The notes under the pieces were generated by a model. It was not told the origin of the DNA and searched no databases. It saw only the letters and a program-made list of their open reading frames with translations. Both the position numbers and the translations under genes were made by a program. This document shows positions 17,950 to 26,117 of a stretch of 64,000 bases of DNA, in pieces (the first letter of the stretch is position 1; the number at the start of each line of letters is the position of its first letter). The stretch spans positions 1 to 64,000 of the forward strand of contig CALAEV010000033.1 in the NCBI GenBank assembly GCA_937892525.1, given 5' to 3'. The stretch is from an uncultured Clostridia bacterium. Its GTDB lineage: Bacteria > Bacillota > Clostridia > Oscillospirales > Acutalibacteraceae.

Positions 17950-19213
17950 TATCAAAGAAATCAGAAATGAACTTTTAAAAGATAGTTACTATGAAATTGA
18001 CCACTCATCAGGCTTTAAGATTTTTGTGTACCCTAAAGAAAACTATTCTTCAACTTATGCAGTTTTCGGTACTAAATACGGTTCTATTGACACTTGCTTC
18101 AAAAAGGATGGCGAAAAGGATTTTACAGAAGTGCCTGAGGGTATTGCTCACTTTTTAGAGCATAAATTATTTGAAAGTGAAGAGCTTGACGCCTTTGCAA
18201 GATATGCAAAAACAGGGGCAAGTGCAAACGCTTACACTTCATTTGATAAAACTTGTTATCTTTTTCAATGTACCGGTAATTTTGAGGAGTCTCTTGAAAT
18301 CTTACTTGATTTTGTAAGTAATCCGTATTTCACAGAACAGACAGTACAAAAAGAGCAAGGTATTATCGGTCAGGAAATCAGAATGTATGAAGATGAGCCC
18401 GGTTGGGAGTCGCTTTTTGTACTTCTTCGTGCTATGTATCACAATCACCCAGTACGCATTGATATTGCAGGTACAGTTGAGTCAATTAGTCATATTACTG
18501 CAGACCTTCTTTATGAGTGTTACGACACATTTTATAACCCTGCAAATATGGCGCTTGCAGTTGCAGGCAATGTAACAGTTGAGCAAGTATTAAAAATTGC
18601 AGATAAAATGCTTAAACCAAAAGAAAGTAAAAAGGTTGAGCGTAAATTCCAAGTTGAACCTGAAAATGTAGTGAAAGATTATGATGAGCGCCATTTGTCA
18701 GTTGCTATGCCTATTTTCGCAATCGGTTTCAAAGAAAATGTTAAAACTCCTGAAAGAACATTAAAAGAGTCAATGGAAAGTGGAATTTTACTTGATATTA
18801 TTGCAGGTCCAACATCTTCACTTTACGAAGAACTTTTGAAAGATAATCTTATAAATACAACTTTTGATACAGAGTATTTTGAGGGTTACGGTTATTCTGC
18901 ACACATCTTTAATGGTGAAAGCAAAGACCCTAGGGCAGTTCGTGAAAGAATAAACGCAGAAATCACAAGAGTTATGAGCGAGGGTGTTGACCGTGAAGCG
19001 TTCCAGCGCATTAAGAAAAAACACTATGGTAGTCTTATAATGGATTTTGACAATATAGATTCAATCAGTAATTCAATGATTAGCGCATATTTCAATAATG
19101 AAGGTCTTTATGACCAATTAAAGCTTCTTGAAAGCATAACAGCAGAAGATATTGATAATCGACTAAAAAAAGCATTTAACATTGAAAATTCTTCAATGTC
19201 AGTAATAAAGTAA
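17942..19213 (+). CDS. M16-family zinc peptidase (YmfH type)
   Basis: Active-looking M16 metalloprotease of about 423 residues. HFLEH near residues 70-74 supplies the zinc histidines and catalytic glutamate; the third zinc ligand should be the glutamate in the EQGIIGQEIRMYED segment near residue 150. The ATG at 17942 has GGGGAGGG upstream and overlaps the previous gene, so the two are translated together. lgt and folD follow closely, forming a four-gene operon. A role in peptide or lantibiotic-type processing is possible; the native substrate is unknown. Confidence 0.9.
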   Translation: MSNIKEIRNELLKDSYYEIDHSSGFKIFVYPKENYSSTYAVFGTKYGSIDTCFKKDGEKDFTEVPEGIAHFLEHKLFESEELDAFARYAKTGASANAYTSFDKTCYLFQCTGNFEESLEILLDFVSNPYFTEQTVQKEQGIIGQEIRMYEDEPGWESLFVLLRAMYHNHPVRIDIAGTVESISHITADLLYECYDTFYNPANMALAVAGNVTVEQVLKIADKMLKPKESKKVERKFQVEPENVVKDYDERHLSVAMPIFAIGFKENVKTPERTLKESMESGILLDIIAGPTSSLYEELLKDNLINTTFDTEYFEGYGYSAHIFNGESKDPRAVRERINAEITRVMSEGVDREAFQRIKKKHYGSLIMDFDNIDSISNSMISAYFNNEGLYDQLKLLESITAEDIDNRLKKAFNIENSSMSVIK

Positions 19214-19232
19214 CCTGAAAGGAGTAATCTTT

Positions 19233-20162
19233 ATGAAATGGTTAACAGGTTATACAGAAGTCAGTTTTCCGGGTCTCAATTTAGATTTGAATGTATATGA
19301 AAATCTTGTTGAGTTTACAATTCCCGGTTGGGATATTGACATTACAATTAAATTTTACGGTGTAATTATTGCATTTGGCTTTATTCTTGCAGTACTTTTT
19401 GGTGGCAGAATGGCTTATAAATGGAAAATGAGCATTGATAAAATGCTTGATGTTCTTATTTGGGGAACATTAGGTGGAATTGTTGGTGCAAGACTTTATT
19501 ATGTTATTTTCCAATGGGACAGCTATAAAGGCGACTTACTTTCCATATTCAAAATATGGGAGGGTGGACTTGCTATTTACGGTGGTATTATAGGTGGTCT
19601 TATTGCTGCATATTTTGTATGTAAAAAGGTTGATTTGCCATTCTTAAAGCTTCTCGATTTAGCAGGTATGAGCTTGCTTATCGGTCAGGGTATTGGCAGA
19701 TGGGGCAACTTTACAAATCAGGAAGCATTTGGTATAAATACAGATTTGCCTTGGGGTATGACAAGTGAAAAAATCGACGACTACATAAATGCCCATTATG
19801 GAAGTCTCGCAGAAAGTGGTATCCTTATGGAGTCAGGTAGTCCTGTTCACCCAACATTTCTTTACGAGTCAATCTGGTGCCTTTTAGGTTTTGTAGTCCT
19901 TTATATTGTGTGTAAAAAGTTCCATAAGTTTGACGGTCAGTTAATTCTCGGTTACGGTATTATTTACGGTCTTGAAAGAGCAGTTGTAGAGGGACTTCGT
20001 ACAGACAGTTTGTATATAGGTAGTTCAAATATACGCGTTTCTCAGCTTGTTTCATTAGCACTTGTGGTTTCTTGTGTTTTATTGACAATCGTAAAACTTA
20101 TTCAGGTGAAACAAGAAAAAGAGGCAGTTGTTAAGGCTTATAAGGAGAAAAACAATGTATAA
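19233..20162 (+). CDS. lgt: Prolipoprotein diacylglyceryl transferase
   Basis: Membrane enzyme (309 residues) that moves diacylglycerol from phosphatidylglycerol to the lipobox cysteine of prelipoproteins, the first step of lipoprotein maturation. The Lgt signature is GQGIGRWGNFTNQEAFG, and the earlier GGLAIYGGIIGG and GGRMAY segments match the family. Seven membrane helices are expected. AAAGGAG precedes the ATG. The end overlaps folD by eight bases. In this window the family 5 binding protein is one likely substrate. Confidence 0.95.
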   Translation: MKWLTGYTEVSFPGLNLDLNVYENLVEFTIPGWDIDITIKFYGVIIAFGFILAVLFGGRMAYKWKMSIDKMLDVLIWGTLGGIVGARLYYVIFQWDSYKGDLLSIFKIWEGGLAIYGGIIGGLIAAYFVCKKVDLPFLKLLDLAGMSLLIGQGIGRWGNFTNQEAFGINTDLPWGMTSEKIDDYINAHYGSLAESGILMESGSPVHPTFLYESIWCLLGFVVLYIVCKKFHKFDGQLILGYGIIYGLERAVVEGLRTDSLYIGSSNIRVSQLVSLALVVSCVLLTIVKLIQVKQEKEAVVKAYKEKNNV

Positions 20163-21012
20163 AATTATTGATGGTAAAGAGGTTTCTGCATCTGTCAGAA
20201 ATGAGATTAAAGCAGAAGTAGAAAAGCTTAAAGAACAAGGCAAAAAAACAGGACTTGCAGTTGTAATTGTAGGTAATAATCCTGCTTCACGCGTTTATGT
20301 AAATAACAAGAAAAAAGGTTGTGCCGAGGTAGGCATGGAGTCATTTGAATATGCACTCCCTGAAGAAACAACAACTGAAGAATTATTAGCATTAGTTGAA
20401 AACCTTAATAATGACGACAATGTTGACGGCATTCTCTGTCAGTTGCCATTGCCAAAGCAGATTGATGAGAAAAAAGTACTTAACGCAATTTCTCCTGATA
20501 AAGATGTTGACGCATTTCATCCTGTAAATACAGGTCATATTATGATTGGTGACCATTCGTTTTTACCTTGCACACCTGCAGGCATTATGGAAATGCTTAA
20601 ATATTATGACATTTCTGTTGAGGGTAAAGAGTGTGTTGTAATCGGCAGAAGTAATATTGTTGGTAAGCCTATGGCTATGCTTTTATTAGGTCAGAATGGT
20701 ACAGTTACAATATGTCATTCAAGAACAAAAGACCTTGCAGAAGTAACTCGCCGTGCAGATATTCTCGTTGCTGCAGTAGGTATTGCATATTTCGTAAAAG
20801 AAGATATGGTTAAAGACGGTGCAGTTGTAATTGACGTTGGTATGAACAGAAACGCTGAGGGCAAGCTCTGTGGCGACGTTGATTTCCAGAATGTAAAAGA
20901 TAAATGCTCATTTATTACCCCTGTCCCTGGTGGTGTAGGACCAATGACGATTACAATGTTGTTAAAGAACACACTAACAGCATCCAAAACGCATTTAATG
21001 AATAATGAATGA
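20155..21012 (+). CDS. folD: Bifunctional methylenetetrahydrofolate dehydrogenase/cyclohydrolase
   Basis: FolD (285 residues) converts 5,10-methylene-THF to 10-formyl-THF through methenyl-THF, using NADP. The catalytic region has SRVYVNNKKKGC with Tyr 48 and Lys 52, then DGILCQLPLP and the nucleotide-binding VIGRSNIVGKPMAML, and it ends with PVPGGVGPMTITML. The ATG at 20155 has AAGGAG upstream and overlaps lgt. The C-terminal HLMNNE is encoded by the first 7-bp tandem repeats at 20998-21032, so the repeat array has grown into the coding end. Confidence 0.96.
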   Translation: MYKIIDGKEVSASVRNEIKAEVEKLKEQGKKTGLAVVIVGNNPASRVYVNNKKKGCAEVGMESFEYALPEETTTEELLALVENLNNDDNVDGILCQLPLPKQIDEKKVLNAISPDKDVDAFHPVNTGHIMIGDHSFLPCTPAGIMEMLKYYDISVEGKECVVIGRSNIVGKPMAMLLLGQNGTVTICHSRTKDLAEVTRRADILVAAVGIAYFVKEDMVKDGAVVIDVGMNRNAEGKLCGDVDFQNVKDKCSFITPVPGGVGPMTITMLLKNTLTASKTHLMNNE

Positions 21013-21032
21013 TGAATATTGAATAATGAATA
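20998..21032 (+). repeat. Tandem 7-bp repeat (ATGAATA type) across the folD stop codon
   Basis: Five heptamers, each with a TGAAT core: ATGAATA, ATGAATG, ATGAATA, TTGAATA, ATGAATA. The folD stop codon lies at the end of the second. A related array sits at 33351-33385. Confidence 0.7.
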
Positions 21033-21035
21033 ATT

Positions 21036-21062
21036 GTAGGGGACGATGTTTACATCGTCCCG
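21036..21062 (+). repeat. REP-like hairpin after folD
   Basis: GTAGG prefix, then GGGACGATGT and ACATCGTCCC paired around TT, followed by CG and T residues. It shares the GTAGGGG...CCCG frame with the REP copies in the RAYT gene but has a different stem. It probably also ends folD transcription. Confidence 0.7.
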
Positions 21063-21073
21063 ATTTTTATATA

Positions 21074-21102
21074 TTGACATATACCCCCATAGGGTATATA
21101 AT
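21074..21102 (+). promoter_or_regulatory. Copper-controlled promoter with CsoR operator
   Basis: TTGACA (21074-21079), a 17-base spacer and TATAAT (21097-21102). The spacer holds TATACCC-CCATA-GGGTATA (21080-21098), the G/C-tract palindrome typical of CsoR sites, so bound repressor would block RNA polymerase and Cu(I) would release it. Confidence 0.85.
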
Positions 21103-21126
21103 AAAATCATAAAAGGAAGTGATTCT

Positions 21127-21426
21127 GTGAGTAATACTTGTGAATGTTGCAAGACAAAAATCCGTAGTGAAGAAGAGTACAAAGCGCTTATCAATCGTCT
21201 TAACCGAATTGAAGGTCAGATTCGTGGAATCAAGGGTATGGTTGAAAAAAACGCCTATTGTACGGACATAATAGTACAGGTATCTGCAGTCAATGCTGCT
21301 CTTAATGCATTCAATAAAGAACTCTTATCAAATCATATAAAAACTTGTGTTGCTGACGATATTAAAGCAGGAAAAACTGAAACTGTTGACGACTTGTTGT
21401 CAACCTTACAAAAACTTATGAAGTAG
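21127..21426 (+). CDS. csoR: CsoR-family copper-sensing repressor
   Basis: Helical repressor of 99 residues. The Cu(I) ligands Cys 45, His 70 and Cys 74 have exactly the 25- and 4-residue spacing of known CsoR proteins, which sets it apart from the nickel- or sulfide-sensing members. The region YKALINRLNRIEGQIRGIKGMV is the family signature. The GTG at 21127 is used because AAAGGAAGTGA lies just before it. An additional N-terminal CECC is unusual and may bind metal. copA follows after eight bases. Confidence 0.93.
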   Translation: MSNTCECCKTKIRSEEEYKALINRLNRIEGQIRGIKGMVEKNAYCTDIIVQVSAVNAALNAFNKELLSNHIKTCVADDIKAGKTETVDDLLSTLQKLMK

Positions 21427-21434
21427 GTGAGCAA

Positions 21435-23918
21435 ATGACACAATTTAATATTACAGGTATGAGTTGTGCTGCTTGTGTTGCACGAGTTGAAAAGGCAGTC
21501 AATTCTGTTGATGGCGTAAACTCTTGCTCTGTCAGTCTGCTTACTAATGCAATGGGTGTTGAGGGCTCTGCCGATTCAAATGCCATAATAAAAGCAGTTG
21601 AAAATGCAGGTTACGGTGCAACTCTTACAGACAGCAAAAATACACCGTCAAAGTCAAACGATGACGACACACTAAAAGACACAGAAACACCAAAACTAAA
21701 AAAACGACTTGTGGTATCTTTAGGCTTTTTGGCAGTTTTAATGTATATCTCAATGGGGCATGTAATGTGGGGTTGGTATTTGCCTGAAATTCTTGCAACA
21801 AACCCACTTGCAATAGCACTTTTGGAATTGCTTTTAACAATTATTGTTATGATAATTAACCAAAAGTTCTTTATAAACGGATTTAAAGGCCTTTTGCATA
21901 AATCACCTAATATGGATACTCTTGTAGCCCTTGGCTCAGGTGCATCATTTGTGTATAGTACTTATGTGCTTTTCAAAATGACAGCAGATGTTGGAATGGC
22001 TCACCATTATCTGCACGAGTTCTATTTTGAATCTGCTGCAATGATTTTAACGCTCATAACAGTAGGCAAAATGCTTGAGGCTCGTTCAAAGGGTAAAACA
22101 ACAGATGCACTTAAATCTTTAATGAAATTAGCACCAAAAACTGCAACCATTTTTATTGATGGCGTTGAAACTGAAGTGCCAATTGAACAAGTCAAAAAAG
22201 GCGATGTTTTTGTTGTCCGTCCAGGTGAGCAGATTTCAGTTGATGGTGTTATTCTTGAAGGCCACACTGCAGTTGAAGAGTCTGCACTTACAGGTGAAAG
22301 CATTCCTGTTGATAAAAATATAGGGGACAGAGTTTCAGGTGGAACAATAAATCAGTCAGGATTTATTAAATGTGAAGCTTTGCGCGTTGGTGAAGATACA
22401 ACCCTTTCACAGATTATTAAAATGGTAAGTGACGCCGCCACAACAAAAGCACCAATCGCAAAAATTGCTGATAAGGTTTCAGGTGTATTTGTGCCTGTGG
22501 TTATCACAATTGCTGTTATTACAATTATTGGTTGGTTGATTGGTGGGCAGAGTATAGGTTTTGCCCTTGCTCGTGGTATTTCAGTACTTGTAATTAGTTG
22601 CCCTTGCGCTTTAGGACTTGCAACACCTGTTGCTATTATGGTCGGTAATGGTGTGGGCGCTAAAAACGGTATTCTTTTCAAAACTGCAGTTTCCCTTGAA
22701 GAAACAGGTAGAGTGAGTACAGTAGTTCTTGATAAAACAGGTACAATTACTGAGGGTAAACCCAAAGTTACCGATATAATTCCAATAAACATAAGTGAAA
22801 AAGAACTTTTAAGTTTCGCTTATTCACTTGAAATAAAAAGTGAGCATCCATTAGCAAAAGCAATCGTTGAAAAAGGAAATGAACTGAATATTAGTGCAAC
22901 TGAAATTGAAAATTTCACTTCTCTTGCAGGTAACGGAGTAAAAGCCCAATTAAACGGCAAAACCATTTATGGTGGTAGCCTTAAATTTATAAGTGAACAG
23001 ATTACACTTACAGAAGAAACAGTTAAAAAAGTCGAAACTCTTGCAGAAAATGGCAAAACACCATTACTTTTCAGCATTGACAACAAACTTTTGGGCATAA
23101 TAGCAGTAGCCGATACTATAAAAGAAGATAGTCCAAAAGCAATTAAAGAATTACAGAATATGGGAATTCGCGTTGTTATGCTTACAGGGGATAACGAAAA
23201 AACTGCCAATGCAATTGGTGCACAGGCAGGTGTTGACCAGATTGTTGCAGGGGTACTCCCTGATGGTAAAGAGAAGGTTATTCGTACCCTTAAAGATAAA
23301 GGCAAGGTTATGATGGTGGGCGACGGCATTAACGATGCACCAGCACTTACACGTGCTGATATGGGTGTTGCAATAGGTGCTGGCACAGATGTTGCTATTG
23401 AGTCTGCTGACATTGTACTTATGAATAGTAAACTTTCAGATGTACCGGCAGCAATCCGTTTAAGCCGCGCAACACTTAAAAACATTCACGAAAATCTTTT
23501 CTGGGCATTCTTCTATAATGCAATCGGAATTCCACTTGCTGCAGGTTTATTTATAAATCTTTTCGGTTGGGAGCTCAATCCAATGTTTGGTGCAGCAGCA
23601 ATGAGTTTGTCGTCATTCTGCGTTGTGTCAAATGCGTTACGCTTGAATTTTAAAGACATTCACAACAATAAAAAAGATAAAAAAATTAAATTCAGATATA
23701 AGGAGAAACAACCTATGCAAATCACAATGAAAATCGAAGGTATGATGTGTCCACACTGTGAAGCACACGTAAAAAAAGCACTTGAGGGTGTAGCAGAAGT
23801 TAGAGAGGCAATCGTAAGCCATAAAGACGGCACAGCAATAGTAACTCTTGACGCAGATGCAGCACCTGTAACTCTCAAAAAAGCAGTTGAAGAGCAAGGC
23901 TACAAAGTAATTGAATAA
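21435..23918 (+). CDS. copA: Copper-translocating P-type ATPase with fused C-terminal CopZ-like domain
   Basis: Cu(I)-exporting P1B-type ATPase of 827 residues in the cytoplasmic membrane. The N-terminal metal domain has GMSCAAC (Cys 11, Cys 14). The core has the TGES actuator loop, the CPC metal site in ISCPCALGLATP, the phosphorylation motif DKTGT, and MVGDGINDAPAL. After the last membrane helices a basic linker leads to a second complete metal-binding domain with MMCPHC near residues 771-775. Most CopA proteins carry such domains only at the N-terminus. A full ribosome site lies before that domain (see 23715). Expression should be induced by copper through CsoR. Confidence 0.95.
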   Translation: MTQFNITGMSCAACVARVEKAVNSVDGVNSCSVSLLTNAMGVEGSADSNAIIKAVENAGYGATLTDSKNTPSKSNDDDTLKDTETPKLKKRLVVSLGFLAVLMYISMGHVMWGWYLPEILATNPLAIALLELLLTIIVMIINQKFFINGFKGLLHKSPNMDTLVALGSGASFVYSTYVLFKMTADVGMAHHYLHEFYFESAAMILTLITVGKMLEARSKGKTTDALKSLMKLAPKTATIFIDGVETEVPIEQVKKGDVFVVRPGEQISVDGVILEGHTAVEESALTGESIPVDKNIGDRVSGGTINQSGFIKCEALRVGEDTTLSQIIKMVSDAATTKAPIAKIADKVSGVFVPVVITIAVITIIGWLIGGQSIGFALARGISVLVISCPCALGLATPVAIMVGNGVGAKNGILFKTAVSLEETGRVSTVVLDKTGTITEGKPKVTDIIPINISEKELLSFAYSLEIKSEHPLAKAIVEKGNELNISATEIENFTSLAGNGVKAQLNGKTIYGGSLKFISEQITLTEETVKKVETLAENGKTPLLFSIDNKLLGIIAVADTIKEDSPKAIKELQNMGIRVVMLTGDNEKTANAIGAQAGVDQIVAGVLPDGKEKVIRTLKDKGKVMMVGDGINDAPALTRADMGVAIGAGTDVAIESADIVLMNSKLSDVPAAIRLSRATLKNIHENLFWAFFYNAIGIPLAAGLFINLFGWELNPMFGAAAMSLSSFCVVSNALRLNFKDIHNNKKDKKIKFRYKEKQPMQITMKIEGMMCPHCEAHVKKALEGVAEVREAIVSHKDGTAIVTLDADAAPVTLKKAVEEQGYKVIE
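23715..23918 (+). CDS. Possible free CopZ-like copper chaperone from an internal start in copA
   Basis: Within copA and in the same frame, AAGGAG at 23700-23705 stands nine bases before an ATG at 23715. Starting there gives a 67-residue protein that is exactly one heavy-metal-associated domain (GMMCPHC, ending in QGYKVIE), the size of free CopZ chaperones. CopZ delivers Cu(I) to CopA. The ribosome site could be a relic of a former separate copZ gene joined to copA by loss of a stop codon, or could still be used to make both products. Production of the short form is inferred. Confidence 0.5.
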   Translation: MQITMKIEGMMCPHCEAHVKKALEGVAEVREAIVSHKDGTAIVTLDADAAPVTLKKAVEEQGYKVIE

Positions 23919-23941
23919 ATAAAACTTGATTCTTTTCCCAC

Positions 23942-23975
23942 AATACTGCGTGTCATTCGGCTCGCAGTATTTTTA
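23942..23975 (+). terminator. Terminator of copA
   Basis: AATACTGCG and CGCAGTATT pair around a 12-base loop, followed by T residues. Confidence 0.75.
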
Positions 23976-23991
23976 TACAGCTTCGCCTTTG

Positions 23992-24005
23992 ACACATTGT
24001 CTTGC
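23992..24005. repeat. Dispersed repeat, copy 2
   Basis: ACACATTGTCTTGC, identical to 13949-13962 and again followed by A-rich DNA. A small AGGCT/AGCCT hairpin lies at 24032-24048, and no gene is seen between 23919 and 24107. Confidence 0.5.
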
Positions 24006-24057
24006 GAAAAAATAATTCAAGTTTAGTTGGTAGGCTAGCTCTTAGCCTTTGCAAAAA

Positions 24058-24090
24058 AATAGGCTCCCCTGACAAGGGGGAGCCTATTTA
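24058..24090 (-). terminator. Terminator of the M18 peptidase operon
   Basis: AATAGGCTCCCC pairs with GGGGAGCCTATT around six bases. The A7 run on its left becomes a T-tract on the reverse strand. Confidence 0.88.
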
Positions 24091-24107
24091 TGATATTATT
24101 AGGGTTT

Positions 24108-25499
24108 TTATTTCTGTTCAAAGAATGATTTGAATGCACGGTATGCCATATAAACGTCAAGTTTTGAAACAACCTCAAGTGGTGCGTGCATCGAAAGTAC
24201 CGGCACACCAAGGTCAATTGTATCAATGTCAAGATTAGCAACATACATAGCAACTGTGCCACCACCACCTGCGTCAACCTTACCAAGCTCGCCAATCTGC
24301 CATACAACATTGTTTTCGTTGAGCATTCTACGGATTTTGCCCATATATTCAGCAGACGCGTCAGAAGTGCCACTCTTACCACGAGAACCGGTATATTTTG
24401 TAATAACAACACCGTTGTTTACATATGAGCAGTTCTTTCTCTCACTAACTTCTGGGAAAGTTGGGTCAAAAGCAGCGTTAACATCAGCAGAAAGACATTC
24501 TGATTTTGACATTACTCGCCATGGTTCACCACCACCCATTTTCGCTAAGTCAGAAATGAAGTATTTCATATATGATGAATTAAGACCTGTGTTGCCGTCA
24601 GAACCGATTTCTTCTTTATCAGTAAGAACTGTAAGACAAGTGTATTGAGGATTTTCCACATTGAAAATTGCCTGCGCAGCAGGGTATGCGCATACTTTGT
24701 CGTCGTGTCCGTAAGCACCGATTAAACTTCTGTCAAGACCAATATCACGTGCCTTAAAGGCAGGAACAAGTTCAAGTTCAGCACTTAAGAAGTCGCCTTC
24801 AGTAATACCATATTTTTCGTTAAGAATTTTAATAATGTTAAGTTTAACCTTGTCAGCACCCTCGTCTTTTGAGAAAGGACGGCTACCTATAAGAATGTTG
24901 AGTTGTTCGCCTTTGATACCCTCACTCATTGTCTGCTTCATTTGTTCTTGAGCCAGGTGTGGAAGTAAGTCAGTAACTACAAATTGTGGGTCGTTATCGT
25001 CTTCGCCGATTGTAACTTTTACACTTTCTCCGTTTGCTTTAACAACAACACCGTGAAGGGCGAGTGGAATTGCAGTCCATTGGTATTTCTTAATTCCACC
25101 GTAGTAGTGAGTTTTGAAATATGCTAGTGAAGAATCCTCATAAAGTGGATTTGGTTTAAGGTCAAGGCGAGGTGAGTCAATATGAGCAGCAGATATTTTT
25201 ACACCCTCGCTAATATCTTTTTTACCCATAACACAAAGAATAATTGCCTTGCCACGATTATTAAAATAAACTTTATCGCCTGCATTGTATTTCTTTGTGT
25301 TGTCAAATTCTGTGTAGCCAAGTTTTTCTGCCTCTTTTACGAAAAACTCAACAGATTCACGTTCGATTTTTGCTTCGTCAAGATACTTTTTATAGCCCTC
25401 ACAGAAATCGTCGGCAGCCTTTACGACTGCATCGTCAACTGTTTCCATAGCGTGTTTTGGCTCATAAAAAAGTTCTTTTTTCATTTCGTTTAAGTCCAT
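24108..25499 (-). CDS. M18-family aminopeptidase
   Basis: Zinc aminopeptidase of about 463 residues that removes N-terminal amino acids from peptides in the cytoplasm. The metal and active-site regions are AAHIDSPRLDLKPNP, DKEEIGSDGNTGLNS and SADVNAAFDPTFPE, and the end has the LSMHAPLEVVSKLDVY segment typical of M18. An upstream ATG at 25517 lies in the ribosome site AAAGGAG, so the ATG at 25499 is chosen. It is the last gene of the DUF951-prfA-tsaC-coaE operon, 27 bases after coaE, and ends at a strong terminator. Confidence 0.93.
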   Translation of the reverse strand: MDLNEMKKELFYEPKHAMETVDDAVVKAADDFCEGYKKYLDEAKIERESVEFFVKEAEKLGYTEFDNTKKYNAGDKVYFNNRGKAIILCVMGKKDISEGVKISAAHIDSPRLDLKPNPLYEDSSLAYFKTHYYGGIKKYQWTAIPLALHGVVVKANGESVKVTIGEDDNDPQFVVTDLLPHLAQEQMKQTMSEGIKGEQLNILIGSRPFSKDEGADKVKLNIIKILNEKYGITEGDFLSAELELVPAFKARDIGLDRSLIGAYGHDDKVCAYPAAQAIFNVENPQYTCLTVLTDKEEIGSDGNTGLNSSYMKYFISDLAKMGGGEPWRVMSKSECLSADVNAAFDPTFPEVSERKNCSYVNNGVVITKYTGSRGKSGTSDASAEYMGKIRRMLNENNVVWQIGELGKVDAGGGGTVAMYVANLDIDTIDLGVPVLSMHAPLEVVSKLDVYMAYRAFKSFFEQK

Positions 25500-25526
25500 A
25501 ATATCTTCTCCTTTCAAAAGGTCAAT

Positions 25527-26117
25527 TTATAATTGAATTTGTGCCACAATGGGACGAATTTCTACATTTATATCGTATGGTGGGTAATTCCACAATACAA
25601 AATCAGCACGAGATGTGAAAAAACTCTCATCTTTCTGTGCGTTTATGCGTTCAAGTGCTTTTTCTTCTGTAATATTGTCACGTTTCATAATGCGTTCCAG
25701 TCGTATTTCCTTTGGCGCAATTACTGTAACATTAAAATCGCAAAGCGAGTCTAAACCACTTTCAAAAAGCGCAATAGCATCAATGATTATGCCACGATAC
25801 CCTACTTCTTCCATATCTTTAATAATAGATTTAATTTCTTCAATCACGGCAGGGTGGGTAATCTCATTTAACGCATTTGTGCTTTCTTTATCTGCAAAAG
25901 CACGAGAGGCGAGCAACGGACGATTTGTAGTACCGTCAGCGTTTATAACATCTGTACCAAAATGCTCTTTTAATTTATTTTTGACATTTACATTGTTGTT
26001 TATAACTTCACGAGCAACTTTATCTGCGTCAATATGATAACAGCCATAAGCCATCAACTTTTGTGCAACGGTACTTTTTCCTGCACCAGTAAGACCAGTA
26101 AGACCAATAATTTTCAT
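25527..26117 (-). CDS. coaE: Dephospho-CoA kinase
   Basis: Catalyses the last step of coenzyme A synthesis, ATP-dependent phosphorylation of dephospho-CoA. It has 196 residues, the usual length. The P-loop is GLTGAGKST at residues 7-15. HIDADKVAREV near residue 32 and THPAVIEEI match the CoA-binding part, and the lid-type RLERIMKRDNITEEKALERI follows. The start codon overlaps the tsaC stop as TAATG, with AAAGGTGA just before, so the two are translationally coupled. Confidence 0.94.
   Translation of the reverse strand: MKIIGLTGLTGAGKSTVAQKLMAYGCYHIDADKVAREVINNNVNVKNKLKEHFGTDVINADGTTNRPLLASRAFADKESTNALNEITHPAVIEEIKSIIKDMEEVGYRGIIIDAIALFESGLDSLCDFNVTVIAPKEIRLERIMKRDNITEEKALERINAQKDESFFTSRADFVLWNYPPYDINVEIRPIVAQIQL

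Noticed and set aside
20998..21062. CRISPR-like array after folD
   Set aside because: Units are 7 bases with no spacers, no cas gene is in the window, and the adjacent hairpin is a REP element.
22352..23485. Long frames opposite copA
   Set aside because: Shadows caused by codon bias in copA; no ribosome sites and no family features.
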